Assembly (NCBI GenBank): GCA_027019085.1
Contig: JALUXG010000018.1
Coordinates: 1 to 64,000, forward strand
Length of the DNA stretch: 64,000 nt
Direction: 5' to 3'
Source: Rhodanobacteraceae bacterium
GTDB taxonomy: Bacteria; Pseudomonadota; Gammaproteobacteria; Xanthomonadales; Rhodanobacteraceae
Shown: positions 35,855 through 44,093 of the stretch, piece by piece
How the letters are laid out: every line of letters starts with the position of its first letter
Position numbering within the stretch: position 1 is the stretch's first letter
Notes under the pieces: generated by a model
Database searches by the model: none
What the model was told of the DNA's origin: nothing
What the model saw: only the letters and a program-made list of their open reading frames with translations
Translations under genes and position numbers: made by a program

Positions 35855-37189
35855 TCAGTCGTTCAGTAGCGTGCCTGTGCGGCTGAGCCACAGTGCTATC
35901 AACGTGCCTGCGGCACCCGACAGCAGGTATAGACCGACATATCCCACACCCAGATACTTGGACAGGGCCAGCGCAATCAACGGGGCAAACCCGGCACCGA
36001 TCAGCCAGCCAAGGTCCGATGTAATCAGGGCGCCCGTAAAGCGGAACTGGCTCTTGAAGCTGGAACTTACGGCGCCTGCCGCCTGTGCGTGGGAAAAGCC
36101 CAACAGAATGAAGCCCAGAATGATGAACAGGTAGCTTTGCGTAGTGCCATCGACCAGCATGAACGGGGTCCAGCCACTATAGATGGCAATGAGCGCCCCG
36201 GACATGACAAGCGTCGTGCGTCGTCCATAGCGGTTGGCGACCTTGCCGGACAGCATCATTGCAGGCACTGCCAGAGCGGCACCAATCATTTGCACCACCA
36301 GGAAGCTGATGACCGACTGCCTGGTGAACAGTAAGGCCCAGGATAGTGCGAAGATGGTGACTAGGTGGAACAGCGCATAGCTGCCCAGCGGGGCAAAGGC
36401 GCCCAGTGCAATGAAACGTCCTTGCGTACGCACCAACTGGCCGACCGGGGAAGGTTCCAGTGCTTTCAGTTTCATCAAGGACTCATATTCCGGCGCCACC
36501 ACCAGGCGCAGTCGTGCGAACAGCGCCACCACGTTGATGGCGAAGGCGACGAAGAACGGGTAGCGCCAGCCCCAGGTGTAGAACTCGTGCGGTGACAGCT
36601 GCAGGATCAGGTAGGTGAACAGCCCGGCAGCGAGTAAAAAGCCGATCGGCGCGCCCAATTGAGGGATCATGGCATACCAACCGCGACGGTTCTGCGGGAC
36701 ATTCAGGGCCAGCAACGAGGCCAGACCGTCCCAGCTTCCACCGATGGCAAAACCCTGACCAAGGCGCAGCACGGCCAGCAGGACAATGGCAAGGTTGCCC
36801 ATCGAGGCGTGGCCGGGCAGAAAAGCAATGCCCGCGGTGGTGGTACCCAGCAGAAACAGGGCCGCAGTCAACTTGGCGCCGCGCCCGTGCTCACGCTGTA
36901 TGTACAGGAAAAACAGCGAGCCAATCGGGCGCGCAATGAAAGCCAGGGCGAAGATGGCGAAGGAATAGAAGATGCCGTCAAGTTCGCTGGCGAACGGGAA
37001 AAAGACACGTGGGAATACCAAGACGCAGGCCAGACCGAATACAAAAAAATCGAAGAACTCGGAGATGCGCCCAATGACCACACCCACCGAGATCTCCGAG
37101 GGGGGCACGTGTCCGTGATGATCCAGGTGATTTCCTGTGGCTTCCTGTAGTGGTGGATTCATTGCTGGCGAAGAGCTAGTAGTCGACAT
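35855..37189 (-). CDS. MFS transporter, metabolite:H+ symporter type
   Basis: A 444-residue, 12-helix major facilitator. The N-terminal GVVIGRISEFFDFFVFGLAC and the loop 2-3 region ARPIGSLFFLYIQREHGRGAK match the MHS subgroup (shikimate, citrate, proline/betaine, alpha-ketoglutarate permeases). GQGFAIGGSWDGLASLLALN in TM5 is also typical. The substrate cannot be predicted. The long hydrophilic N-terminus with several His (HLDHHGHVPPSE) is normal for the group. G+C is lower than in flanking genes (32 of 60 bases in 36,121-36,180). Divergent from cyoA. Confidence 0.85.
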   Translation of the reverse strand: MSTTSSSPAMNPPLQEATGNHLDHHGHVPPSEISVGVVIGRISEFFDFFVFGLACVLVFPRVFFPFASELDGIFYSFAIFALAFIARPIGSLFFLYIQREHGRGAKLTAALFLLGTTTAGIAFLPGHASMGNLAIVLLAVLRLGQGFAIGGSWDGLASLLALNVPQNRRGWYAMIPQLGAPIGFLLAAGLFTYLILQLSPHEFYTWGWRYPFFVAFAINVVALFARLRLVVAPEYESLMKLKALEPSPVGQLVRTQGRFIALGAFAPLGSYALFHLVTIFALSWALLFTRQSVISFLVVQMIGAALAVPAMMLSGKVANRYGRRTTLVMSGALIAIYSGWTPFMLVDGTTQSYLFIILGFILLGFSHAQAAGAVSSSFKSQFRFTGALITSDLGWLIGAGFAPLIALALSKYLGVGYVGLYLLSGAAGTLIALWLSRTGTLLND

Positions 37190-37338
37190 GGGAGCTTCCG
37201 GTCGTGGTACAGGTCGTTTGACAATCGGTCTGATAGAACCTTGCGCTCGCAGGGCTGGCCTGGCGTCGGGGTTGAATCGATATGGATTGCCGATGGAACA
37301 AAGCGGCCTCTCGACAACTCAAGCCGCGTTAGGTTTAG

Positions 37339-37344
37339 TATAAT
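37339..37344 (+). promoter_or_regulatory. Candidate -10 element for cyoABCD
   Basis: A perfect TATAAT lies 20 bp upstream of the cyoA ATG at 37364. No good -35 is found at 16-18 bp; TCGACA at 37311-37316 is too far (22 bp). An activator-dependent promoter or a different start is possible. Confidence 0.35.
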
Positions 37345-37363
37345 GGGATTCTTCGCACATTGA

Positions 37364-38371
37364 ATGTCCCCCATGTCTGTAAATCGTCTTCGTGGCCTTG
37401 CGCTGCTTCCTCTTCTCGCGATTCTTGCCGGTTGCAAGGCCGTGCTGCTCAATCCGCCCGGCGACGTCGCACGACAGCAGAGCGACGTGATGATCACCTC
37501 TGTGGTTCTCATTTCGTTGATCATCGTGCCGGTACTGGTGGCCATCGGCGTGATCGCCTGGCGCTACCGCGCTTCCAACCGCAAGGCACGCTACCAGCCC
37601 GACTGGGAACATTCCTCGCAGCTGGAGCTGGTGGTATGGGCGGCCCCGCTGCTGATCATCATTGCGCTGGGTGCGGTCACATGGATTGGTACCCACCAGC
37701 TCGATCCCTATCGACCACTGAGTCGCGTCGACGATGGCAGTTTGATCAACTATAAAGCTCGTGCGTTAGAGATCGAAGTCGTGTCGCTGGACTGGAAGTG
37801 GCTGTTCTTCTACCCGCAGTACGGCATTGCCACGGTCAACGACGTGGCCGCGCCGGTGAAAGTGCCGATCCACTTCAAACTCACCTCCAGTCGCATGATG
37901 AACTCGTTCTTCGTGCCGGCGCTGGTAGGCCAAATTTACACTATGGCAGGCATGCAGACCGAACTGCATGCCGCGATCGAAAAACCAGGTGTCTACAAGG
38001 GGTTTTCGGCAAACTACAGCGGGCTTGGCTACACCGACATGCGTTTCACTTTCCGTGCCCTGTCACGCAAGGGCTTCGAAAAGTGGATTGCAAAGGCCCG
38101 TGCCAGCGGTCATGTGTTGAGTCTTCCGGCCTATCGCAAACTGGTCGAGCCCTCACGCAATGTGCCGGCCGAGTACTTCTCCACTTATGCATCCGGTTTG
38201 TACCATCGCATCCTCAACATGTGTACGTTGCCTGGACAGGTGTGCATGGACAAGATGATGGCGGCTGACGCACGGCGCAACCAGTGGGGGCCTGAGGCAT
38301 CGAAAAAATCGCAGGCGCGGTCTGTTTCCACCGAACCGCAATCGCAGACCCGCGAATCATCCGCTCACTGA
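37364..38371 (+). CDS. cyoA: Cytochrome bo3 ubiquinol oxidase subunit II
   Basis: Subunit II of the proton-pumping quinol oxidase. The 335-residue precursor has a lipoprotein-type signal (LAILAGC-K), then two transmembrane helices (about residues 43-66 and 88-108) and a periplasmic cupredoxin domain (about 130-290) with SLDWKWLFFYPQYGIATVN and SRMMNSFFVPALVGQIYTMAGM. CuA ligands (C-x3-C, His, Met) are absent, as expected for a quinol rather than cytochrome c oxidase. A second ATG at 37373 is also possible; neither has a strong ribosome site. First gene of cyoABCD. Confidence 0.94.
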   Translation: MSPMSVNRLRGLALLPLLAILAGCKAVLLNPPGDVARQQSDVMITSVVLISLIIVPVLVAIGVIAWRYRASNRKARYQPDWEHSSQLELVVWAAPLLIIIALGAVTWIGTHQLDPYRPLSRVDDGSLINYKARALEIEVVSLDWKWLFFYPQYGIATVNDVAAPVKVPIHFKLTSSRMMNSFFVPALVGQIYTMAGMQTELHAAIEKPGVYKGFSANYSGLGYTDMRFTFRALSRKGFEKWIAKARASGHVLSLPAYRKLVEPSRNVPAEYFSTYASGLYHRILNMCTLPGQVCMDKMMAADARRNQWGPEASKKSQARSVSTEPQSQTRESSAH

Positions 38372-38395
38372 CACGTTTGCATCGAGAGTCGAACC

Positions 38396-40411
38396 ATGCC
38401 GCATCGTTCTGAATTCTGGAATTTTCTGCTCGGAAACCTTTCCCTGAGCGTCTTGCCGTTGCACAACACCCTGGAAGACCGGATATTGCAGGTCACCTTT
38501 GTGATCGTTGCGTTCTCTGGCGCGGTCATCCTCGGCTGGGTCACCGTCAAGCGCCAGTGGGGCTACCTGTGGCGCGAGTGGTTCACCACCGTCGACCACA
38601 AGAAGCTGGGCATCATGTACATGATCCTGGCCACGGTGATGCTGCTGCGCGGCTTCGCCGACGCCATCATGATGCGCAGCCAGCAGGCCATCGCCTTCGG
38701 CAGCAACATGGGCTATCTGCCGCCCGAACACTACGACCAGATCTTCACCGCGCACGGCGCGATCATGATCTTCTTCGTCGCCATGGCCTACATCGTGGGC
38801 CTGATGAACTACGTGATGCCGCTGCAGATCGGCGCGCGCGACGTGGCCTTCCCGTTCCTCAACAATCTCAGCTTCTGGCTGACGGTCGCGGGCGTGATGC
38901 TGTTCATGGTCTCGCTGTTCGTCGGCAGCTTCTCGCGCGCCGGCTGGCTGGGCTATCCGCCGGTATCCGAGTACCAGACCGGACCCGGCGTGGACTACTA
39001 CATCTGGGGCCTGCAGCTGTCCGGCCTGGGCACCTTGCTGACCGGCATCAATTTCGTGGTCACCATCCTCAAGATGCGCGCGCCCGGCATGAAGCTGATG
39101 AAAATGCCGATGTTCACCTGGACCTCGCTGTGTACCAGCGGCCTGATCGTGGTGACCTTCCCGATCCTCACCGCGGCGCTGTTCCTGCTGTCGATGGACC
39201 GCTACGTTGGCACGCATTTCTTCACCAACGACCTTGGCGGCAACGTGATGATGTACATCAACCTCATCTGGATCTGGGGTCATCCGGAGGTGTACATCCT
39301 GATCCTGCCGCTGTTCGGCGTGTTCTCGGAGATTGTCGCCACCTTCTCCGGCAAGCGGCTGTTCGGCTATTCGTCGATGGTCTACGCCACCGCGTCGATC
39401 ATGATCCTGTCCTACCTGGTGTGGCTGCACCACTTCTTCACCATGGGCTCGGGGCCGGACGTCAACTCGTTCTTTGCCCTGACGACCATGATGATCTCCA
39501 TCCCCACCGGGGTGAAGATCTTCAACTGGCTGTTCACCATGTACCGCGGGCGGGTGCGTTTCGACGTGCCGATGCTGTGGACCATGGGCTTTTTGTTCAC
39601 TTTTACCATCGGCGGCATGACCGGCGTGATGCTGTCGGTGGCACCGGCCGATTTCCTGTTGCACAACAGCCTGTTCCTGGTCGCGCATTTCCACAACGTG
39701 ATCATAGGCGGTGTTGTGTTCGGCGCCTTCGCCGGCATCAACTACTGGTTCCCCAAGGCCTTCGGCTTCCGGCTCGATGCGTTCTGGGGCAAGGTCAGCT
39801 TCTGGTGCTGGCAGATCGGTTTCTGGGTGGCGTTCGGGCCGCTGTACATCCTGGGCCTGATGGGCGTGACACGGCGCCTGAGCCATTTCGAGGATCCGAG
39901 CCTGCAGAAATGGTTCATCATTGCCGCCTTCGGCGCGTTCCTCATCCTGCTCGGCATCGGGGCTTTCCTGATGCAGATCTACGTCAGTGTCCGCCATCGG
40001 GAACGCTATGCCGTGGGGCATGACCCGTGGGGCGGGCGCACGCTGGAATGGTCCACGTCCTCGCCGCCGCCGGCGTACAACTTCGCCTTCACCCCCGTGG
40101 TTCGCGAGCGCGATGCCTGGGCGGACATGAAAGAACACGGCTACAAGCGACCGCTGGAGGACTTCCGGCCGATCCACATGCCGAAGAACACCGGTACCGG
40201 CGTCTACATCGGCATGCTCGGCTTCGGTTTCGGTTTTGCCATGACCTGGTTCATCTGGTGGCTGGCCATCGCATGCTTCGTGGGCATGATCGCCGTCGCC
40301 ATTGGCCACACGTTCCATTACCACCGCGAGGAAACCATCCCCGCGGAAGACATCAACAAATTCGAGCACACCGGCAACTGGAAGCCGGGCGTGGAAGGTG
40401 CCGCCGCATGA
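38396..40411 (+). CDS. cyoB: Cytochrome bo3 ubiquinol oxidase subunit I
   Basis: The catalytic subunit, 671 residues with 15 predicted helices. Heme and copper ligands are visible: [10 protein letters not shown] (low-spin heme His), [15 protein letters not shown] (CuB His with cross-linked Tyr), [11 protein letters not shown] (two CuB His), and [11 protein letters not shown] (heme o3 and low-spin heme His). The D-channel region [16 protein letters not shown] and quinone-site residues in [11 protein letters not shown] are present. It lies 24 bp after cyoA and overlaps cyoC by 4 bases. Some long antisense frames here are codon-bias shadows. Confidence 0.97.
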   Translation: MPHRSEFWNFLLGNLSLSVLPLHNTLEDRILQVTFVIVAFSGAVILGWVTVKRQWGYLWREWFTTVDHKKLGIMYMILATVMLLRGFADAIMMRSQQAIAFGSNMGYLPPEHYDQIFTAHGAIMIFFVAMAYIVGLMNYVMPLQIGARDVAFPFLNNLSFWLTVAGVMLFMVSLFVGSFSRAGWLGYPPVSEYQTGPGVDYYIWGLQLSGLGTLLTGINFVVTILKMRAPGMKLMKMPMFTWTSLCTSGLIVVTFPILTAALFLLSMDRYVGTHFFTNDLGGNVMMYINLIWIWGHPEVYILILPLFGVFSEIVATFSGKRLFGYSSMVYATASIMILSYLVWLHHFFTMGSGPDVNSFFALTTMMISIPTGVKIFNWLFTMYRGRVRFDVPMLWTMGFLFTFTIGGMTGVMLSVAPADFLLHNSLFLVAHFHNVIIGGVVFGAFAGINYWFPKAFGFRLDAFWGKVSFWCWQIGFWVAFGPLYILGLMGVTRRLSHFEDPSLQKWFIIAAFGAFLILLGIGAFLMQIYVSVRHRERYAVGHDPWGGRTLEWSTSSPPPAYNFAFTPVVRERDAWADMKEHGYKRPLEDFRPIHMPKNTGTGVYIGMLGFGFGFAMTWFIWWLAIACFVGMIAVAIGHTFHYHREETIPAEDINKFEHTGNWKPGVEGAAA

Positions 40412-41031
40412 ACACCACCGCAGTCGACATCAACGCACCGGGCCAGCCGGTCTTCTACACCCGCGAAGAGGTGCATCACAACGGGACCCTGCTCGGGTTC
40501 TGGATCTACCTGATGAGCGACCTGTTCATCTTTGCCTCGCTGTTTGCCTGCAACGCGGTGCTGGGCACCAACTACGCCGGTGGCCCGACCGGCAGCGAGG
40601 TGTTCGACCTGCCCGGACTGGCCGTCAACACCGCGCTGCTGCTGGTGTCCTCGGTCACCTTCGGCTTCGCCATGCTGGAAATGGCGCGCAAACGCAAGCG
40701 TGCCATGCTGATTTGGCTCGGAATCTCGGGGTTGCTGGCCGCCGCCTTCGTGGGGCTGGAGATCCACGAGTTCGCGACCATGATCGCCGAGGGCGCGGGA
40801 CCGCAGCGCAGCGCCTTCCTGTCCTCGTTCTTCACCCTGGTCGGCACCCACGGCCTGCACGTGACTGTCGGCATCCTGTGGCTGACGGTACTGATGGTGC
40901 AGATCGGCCGCGTGGGCCTGACCGAGGCCAACATCCGCCGCCTGCGCTGCCTGAGCATGTTCTGGCACTTCCTCGACCTGGTCTGGGTCGGTGTCTTCAG
41001 CTACGTCTATCTGGTGGGAGTCCTGCGATGA
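40408..41031 (+). CDS. cyoC: Cytochrome bo3 ubiquinol oxidase subunit III
   Basis: A 207-residue, five-helix subunit. [20 protein letters not shown] and [14 protein letters not shown] with [18 protein letters not shown] are diagnostic of quinol-oxidase subunit III. The ATG overlaps the cyoB stop (ATGA), and its own stop overlaps the cyoD start the same way. It stabilises subunit I and has no metal ligands. Confidence 0.96.
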   Translation: MNTTAVDINAPGQPVFYTREEVHHNGTLLGFWIYLMSDLFIFASLFACNAVLGTNYAGGPTGSEVFDLPGLAVNTALLLVSSVTFGFAMLEMARKRKRAMLIWLGISGLLAAAFVGLEIHEFATMIAEGAGPQRSAFLSSFFTLVGTHGLHVTVGILWLTVLMVQIGRVGLTEANIRRLRCLSMFWHFLDLVWVGVFSYVYLVGVLR

Positions 41032-41435
41032 GCCATCCGACGCATTCCGAATCGGCGCCCGGTCACGACCTGCACGAAGAGGGCATGGGCGAGGACCACG
41101 GCAGCCTGCGCGGCTACCTGACCGGCTTCGTGCTCGCTTCCATCCTCACCATCATCCCGTTCTGGCTGGTGATGGGGCACGTGATCGAAAGCAAGCCGCT
41201 GACCATCCTGCTGGTACTGGCGCTGGCCGCGGTGCAGATCGTGGTGCACATGATCTACTTCCTGCACCTGAACACCAAGTCCGAGCACGGCTGGAACATG
41301 CTGGCCTTCATCTTCACCCTGGTGCTGGTGGTCATCGTGCTGGGCGCCTCGTTGTGGGTCATGTACAACGAAAACGCGAACATGATGCCGATGTCGCCGC
41401 TGTACCAGCAGCAGCATCCCGTCAACGGTCCGTGA
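41028..41435 (+). CDS. cyoD: Cytochrome bo3 ubiquinol oxidase subunit IV
   Basis: A 135-residue small subunit with three helices (about residues 28-48, 58-77, 86-108). GSLRGYLTGFVLASILTIIP and QIVVHMIYFLHLNTKSE are the family signature. A His/Asp/Glu-rich N-terminus precedes them. ATGA overlap with cyoC; the stop overlaps the GTG of the SURF1 gene. No cyoE (heme O synthase) follows, unlike in E. coli. Confidence 0.95.
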   Translation: MSHPTHSESAPGHDLHEEGMGEDHGSLRGYLTGFVLASILTIIPFWLVMGHVIESKPLTILLVLALAAVQIVVHMIYFLHLNTKSEHGWNMLAFIFTLVLVVIVLGASLWVMYNENANMMPMSPLYQQQHPVNGP

Positions 41436-42190
41436 AACCGGGAAAACCCGCAGACAACGCGGTGGGTGCGCCCATCCCGGCCTCGCGCACCGCGCTCTGG
41501 GTGATCCTGGGTCTGGCCGCGTGCGTGGGCTTCGTCCTGCTGGGCAACTGGCAGGTGCACCGCCTGCACTGGAAGCTGGAGCTGATTCACGACGTGGACA
41601 CGCGCGTGCATGCCGCCCCGGTTCCCGCTCCGGGCCCGGCGCAGTGGCCGCGCATCGCCGCCGGACACGAGCGTTACCTGCACGTGCGCCTGACCGGTAC
41701 CTACCTGCCCGTCGCGCAGACCCTGGTGCACGGCACCAGTGCGCGCGGCTACGGCTTCTGGGTCATGACGCCGCTGCGCACCGAACGCGGGTTCATCGTG
41801 TGGGTCAATCGCGGCTACATTCCCGCCAGCCTGCCCGAATCGCCGGACTTCGCACGCATCCGGCCACCTTCGGGCCAGGTGCAGCTGGCCGGCCTGTTGC
41901 GCCTGAGCGAGCCCGGTGGCGGATTCCTGCGCCCCAACGACCCGGCACACCATCGCTGGTATTCGCGCGACGTGGCTGCCATCACCCGCGCCCAGCACCT
42001 GTCGGCGCAGGACGTGGCGCCGTACTTCGTCGATGCCGCCGCCCGCGCGACGGGAAGCTGGCCGCTCGGCGGGCAGACCGTCATCGCCTTTCCCAACCAC
42101 CACCTGGGCTATGCCATCACCTGGTACCTGCTGGCGGCAGGCAGCCTGGTCGGGGTGTTTTTGATCGTGCGCCACGCGCGGCGTTCGTGA
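41432..42190 (+). CDS. SURF1-family oxidase assembly protein
   Basis: A 252-residue protein with an N-terminal helix (about 18-37, ending LGNWQVHRLHWK) and a C-terminal helix (about 225-245), the SURF1 topology. Between them, the motif GFWVMTPLRTERGFIVWVNRGYIP is the conserved core. SURF1 helps insert heme a or o3 into heme-copper oxidases. The start is a GTG overlapping the cyoD stop, so it belongs to the same transcript and likely serves the bo3 oxidase. In E. coli the fifth gene is cyoE; here heme O synthase must be encoded elsewhere. Confidence 0.85.
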   Translation: MKPGKPADNAVGAPIPASRTALWVILGLAACVGFVLLGNWQVHRLHWKLELIHDVDTRVHAAPVPAPGPAQWPRIAAGHERYLHVRLTGTYLPVAQTLVHGTSARGYGFWVMTPLRTERGFIVWVNRGYIPASLPESPDFARIRPPSGQVQLAGLLRLSEPGGGFLRPNDPAHHRWYSRDVAAITRAQHLSAQDVAPYFVDAAARATGSWPLGGQTVIAFPNHHLGYAITWYLLAAGSLVGVFLIVRHARRS

Positions 42191-42300
42191 CGGTTGCAAG
42201 CTGTTTCGCACCCCTGGGCATTCCCAGGGATATTCCGGTTTGGCGGGGTATGGGTGTGCAACTGCCCGCTTCTTTCTTGCCGTGCTGCCACCCGGGCCGA

Positions 42301-42432
42301 GACAACCGGTTGCACCCTCTCCAAGGCCGGATGAAAGGTCACTGGTCGGTCTGGGTGAACGGAAATTGGAGGATAACCTTCCGTTTCGCAGGTGCAGACG
42401 TCGAACTGATCGACTACCAGGACTATCATTGA
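42301..42432 (+). pseudogene. HigB/RelE-type toxin remnant (C-terminal half only)
   Basis: The frame ending at 42432 gives NRLHPLQGRMKGHWSVWVNG and then NWRITFRFAGADVELIDYQDYH. This is the C-terminal half of HigB-type mRNA interferases, including the N-W-R-I-x-F strand and the Y-x-D-Y-H end. Upstream of 42301 the same frame gives proline- and cysteine-rich sequence without resemblance to the toxin, so the first ~45 residues are lost or replaced. The only internal ATG (42331) would give 33 residues. The antitoxin gene follows 11 bp later, in normal toxin-antitoxin order. Confidence 0.7.
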
Positions 42433-42443
42433 GGAACCAGACC

Positions 42444-42731
42444 ATGATGCACAACCCTCCCCATCCGGGCGGCATCCTCAAGGAAGAAGTGCTTGCCCCG
42501 CTGAACCTGTCCGTGACCGAGGCAGCCAGCCGGCTGGCGATGTCGCGCGTTGCCTTGTCGCGGGTAATCAATGGCAGAGCCGCCATCAGTCCTGATCTGG
42601 CGGTACGCCTTGAGCAGTCAGGCGTCAGTACGGCCCGGGCCTGGCTTTCGATGCAGGCGAACCATGATCTTTGGCAAGCCAGGCAGCACGCGCAGCCAGC
42701 TGTACGTGCCCTGCAGGGACGCGCTGCCTGA
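42444..42731 (+). CDS. higA: HigA-family antitoxin (XRE helix-turn-helix)
   Basis: A 95-residue DNA-binding antitoxin. HPGGILKEEVLAPLNLSVTE, RLAMSRVALSRVINGRAAIS and DLAVRLEQSGVSTARAWLSMQA are the HigA/VapI signature with the helix-turn-helix at about residues 28-47. The frame is intact and has GAGG 8 bases upstream of the ATG. The partner HigB just upstream has lost its N-terminal half, so this may be an orphan antitoxin that still represses or neutralises another toxin. Confidence 0.88.
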   Translation: MMHNPPHPGGILKEEVLAPLNLSVTEAASRLAMSRVALSRVINGRAAISPDLAVRLEQSGVSTARAWLSMQANHDLWQARQHAQPAVRALQGRAA

Positions 42732-42812
42732 CGGCATGCGCATAGGTTTCCGAGTCACATCGGCTGGCTTGACCATAGCGTCCATGGGCTCGTTCGCACC
42801 CTGCAGATAGTG

Positions 42813-42867
42813 CATGACCAGCACGCGATGCTGGTCATGGAGCACAGGTCGATCCGTGCAGGATCGA
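42813..42867. other. Two hairpins in the leader region of the CGL/MetB gene
   Basis: CATGACCAGCA (42813-42823) pairs with TGCTGGTCATG (42829-42839) around 5 bases, a perfect 11-bp stem. TCGATCC (42849-42855) pairs with GGATCGA (42861-42867) around GTGCA. Neither is followed by a T-run, so they are weak as terminators. They lie 60-115 bp before the ATG at 42927 and could be operators or leader structures. Nothing ties them to a known riboswitch. Confidence 0.35.
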
Positions 42868-42926
42868 TCCGCCGCCATGCCATAATGCGCTTCTGCAACC
42901 GTCTGCCGATCGATGCCGGAGCACGC

Positions 42927-44093
42927 ATGCCACGCAAGAACGCCGCGAAGGAACTGGGACTGGGCACCCGCGCCATCCACGCCGGCCAGGCGCCGGATCC
43001 GTCCACCGGCGCCATCATGACGCCCATCTACGCTACCTCCACCTACGTTCAGGAAAGCCCGGGCAAGCACAAGGGCTACGAGTACTCGCGCTCGCAGAAC
43101 CCCACCCGCATGGCCTACGAGCGTTGTGTGGCGGATCTGGAGGGCGGCGTGGCCGGTTTCGCCTTCGCCTCCGGGCTGGCCGCGGCCTCCACCGTGCTCG
43201 ACCTGCTCGACTCGGGCAGCCACGTGATCGCGATGGACGACCTGTACGGCGGCACCTACCGCCTGTTCGAGCGCGTGCGCCGGCGCTCGGCCGGCCTGGA
43301 CTTCAGCTTCGTCGACCTCAACGACAGCCGCGCCATGCAGGCCGCGCTGAAGCCCGAAACACGCATGATCTGGGCCGAGACGCCGACCAACCCGATGCTG
43401 AAGCTGGTGGACCTGAAAAAGGTCGCCGCCTTCGCGAAAAAGCACGGCCTGATCCTGGTGGTCGACAACACCTTCTGCTCGCCGATGGTGCAGCGCCCGC
43501 TGGAATACGGCGCCGACCTGGTGCTGCACTCGGCCACCAAGTACCTCAACGGCCATTCGGACATCGTCGGCGGCGTGGTGGTGGCCGGCAACGAGGCGCT
43601 GGCCGAGCGCATGGGCTTCCTGCAGAACTCGGTCGGCGCCATCGCCGGCCCGTTCGACGCCTTCCTGGCCATGCGGGGACTGAAAACCCTGCACCTGCGC
43701 ATGCGCCAGCACTGCGAAAGCGCGCTGGAACTGGCCAGGTGGCTGGAAAAACACCCGCAGGTCGAGCGCGTGATCTACCCGGGCCTCAAGAGCCACCCGC
43801 AACACGCCCTGGCACGGCGCCAGATGCACGGCTACGGCGGCATCATCAGCATCGAGGTCAAGGGCGGCCTGAAAAAAGCCCGCCGCATGCTCGAGCGCTG
43901 CCACCTGTTCGCCCTGGCCGAATCCCTGGGCGGCGTGGAAAGCCTGATCGAGCACCCGGGCATCATGACGCACGCGTCGGTGCCGGCGGCCAACCGCAAG
44001 CGGCTGGGGATCAGTGATTCGCTGGTGCGGCTTTCGGTGGGGGTGGAGGATATCGGGGATCTGATGCACGAACTGGCAGGCGCGCTCGGCTGA
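42927..44093 (+). CDS. Cystathionine gamma-lyase / gamma-synthase (Cys/Met PLP family)
   Basis: A 388-residue fold-type I PLP enzyme. Early motifs are [20 protein letters not shown] and [11 protein letters not shown]; the Schiff-base lysine is in [18 protein letters not shown]; the substrate-site [16 protein letters not shown] and a T-H-A-S follow. These do not separate MetB-type synthase from CTH-type lyase. With CBS at 32 kb a lyase role (cysteine from cystathionine) is plausible. The ATG at 42927 gives the usual N-terminus; the frame upstream is not homologous. The next gene starts on its last base (TGATG). Confidence 0.88.
   Translation: MPRKNAAKELGLGTRAIHAGQAPDPSTGAIMTPIYATSTYVQESPGKHKGYEYSRSQNPTRMAYERCVADLEGGVAGFAFASGLAAASTVLDLLDSGSHVIAMDDLYGGTYRLFERVRRRSAGLDFSFVDLNDSRAMQAALKPETRMIWAETPTNPMLKLVDLKKVAAFAKKHGLILVVDNTFCSPMVQRPLEYGADLVLHSATKYLNGHSDIVGGVVVAGNEALAERMGFLQNSVGAIAGPFDAFLAMRGLKTLHLRMRQHCESALELARWLEKHPQVERVIYPGLKSHPQHALARRQMHGYGGIISIEVKGGLKKARRMLERCHLFALAESLGGVESLIEHPGIMTHASVPAANRKRLGISDSLVRLSVGVEDIGDLMHELAGALG

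Noticed and set aside
38357-40369. A 670-codon open frame antisense to cyoB, rich in His, Glu and Asp.
   Set aside because: It mirrors the codon bias of cyoB; no homology or ribosome site, and cyoB is certain.
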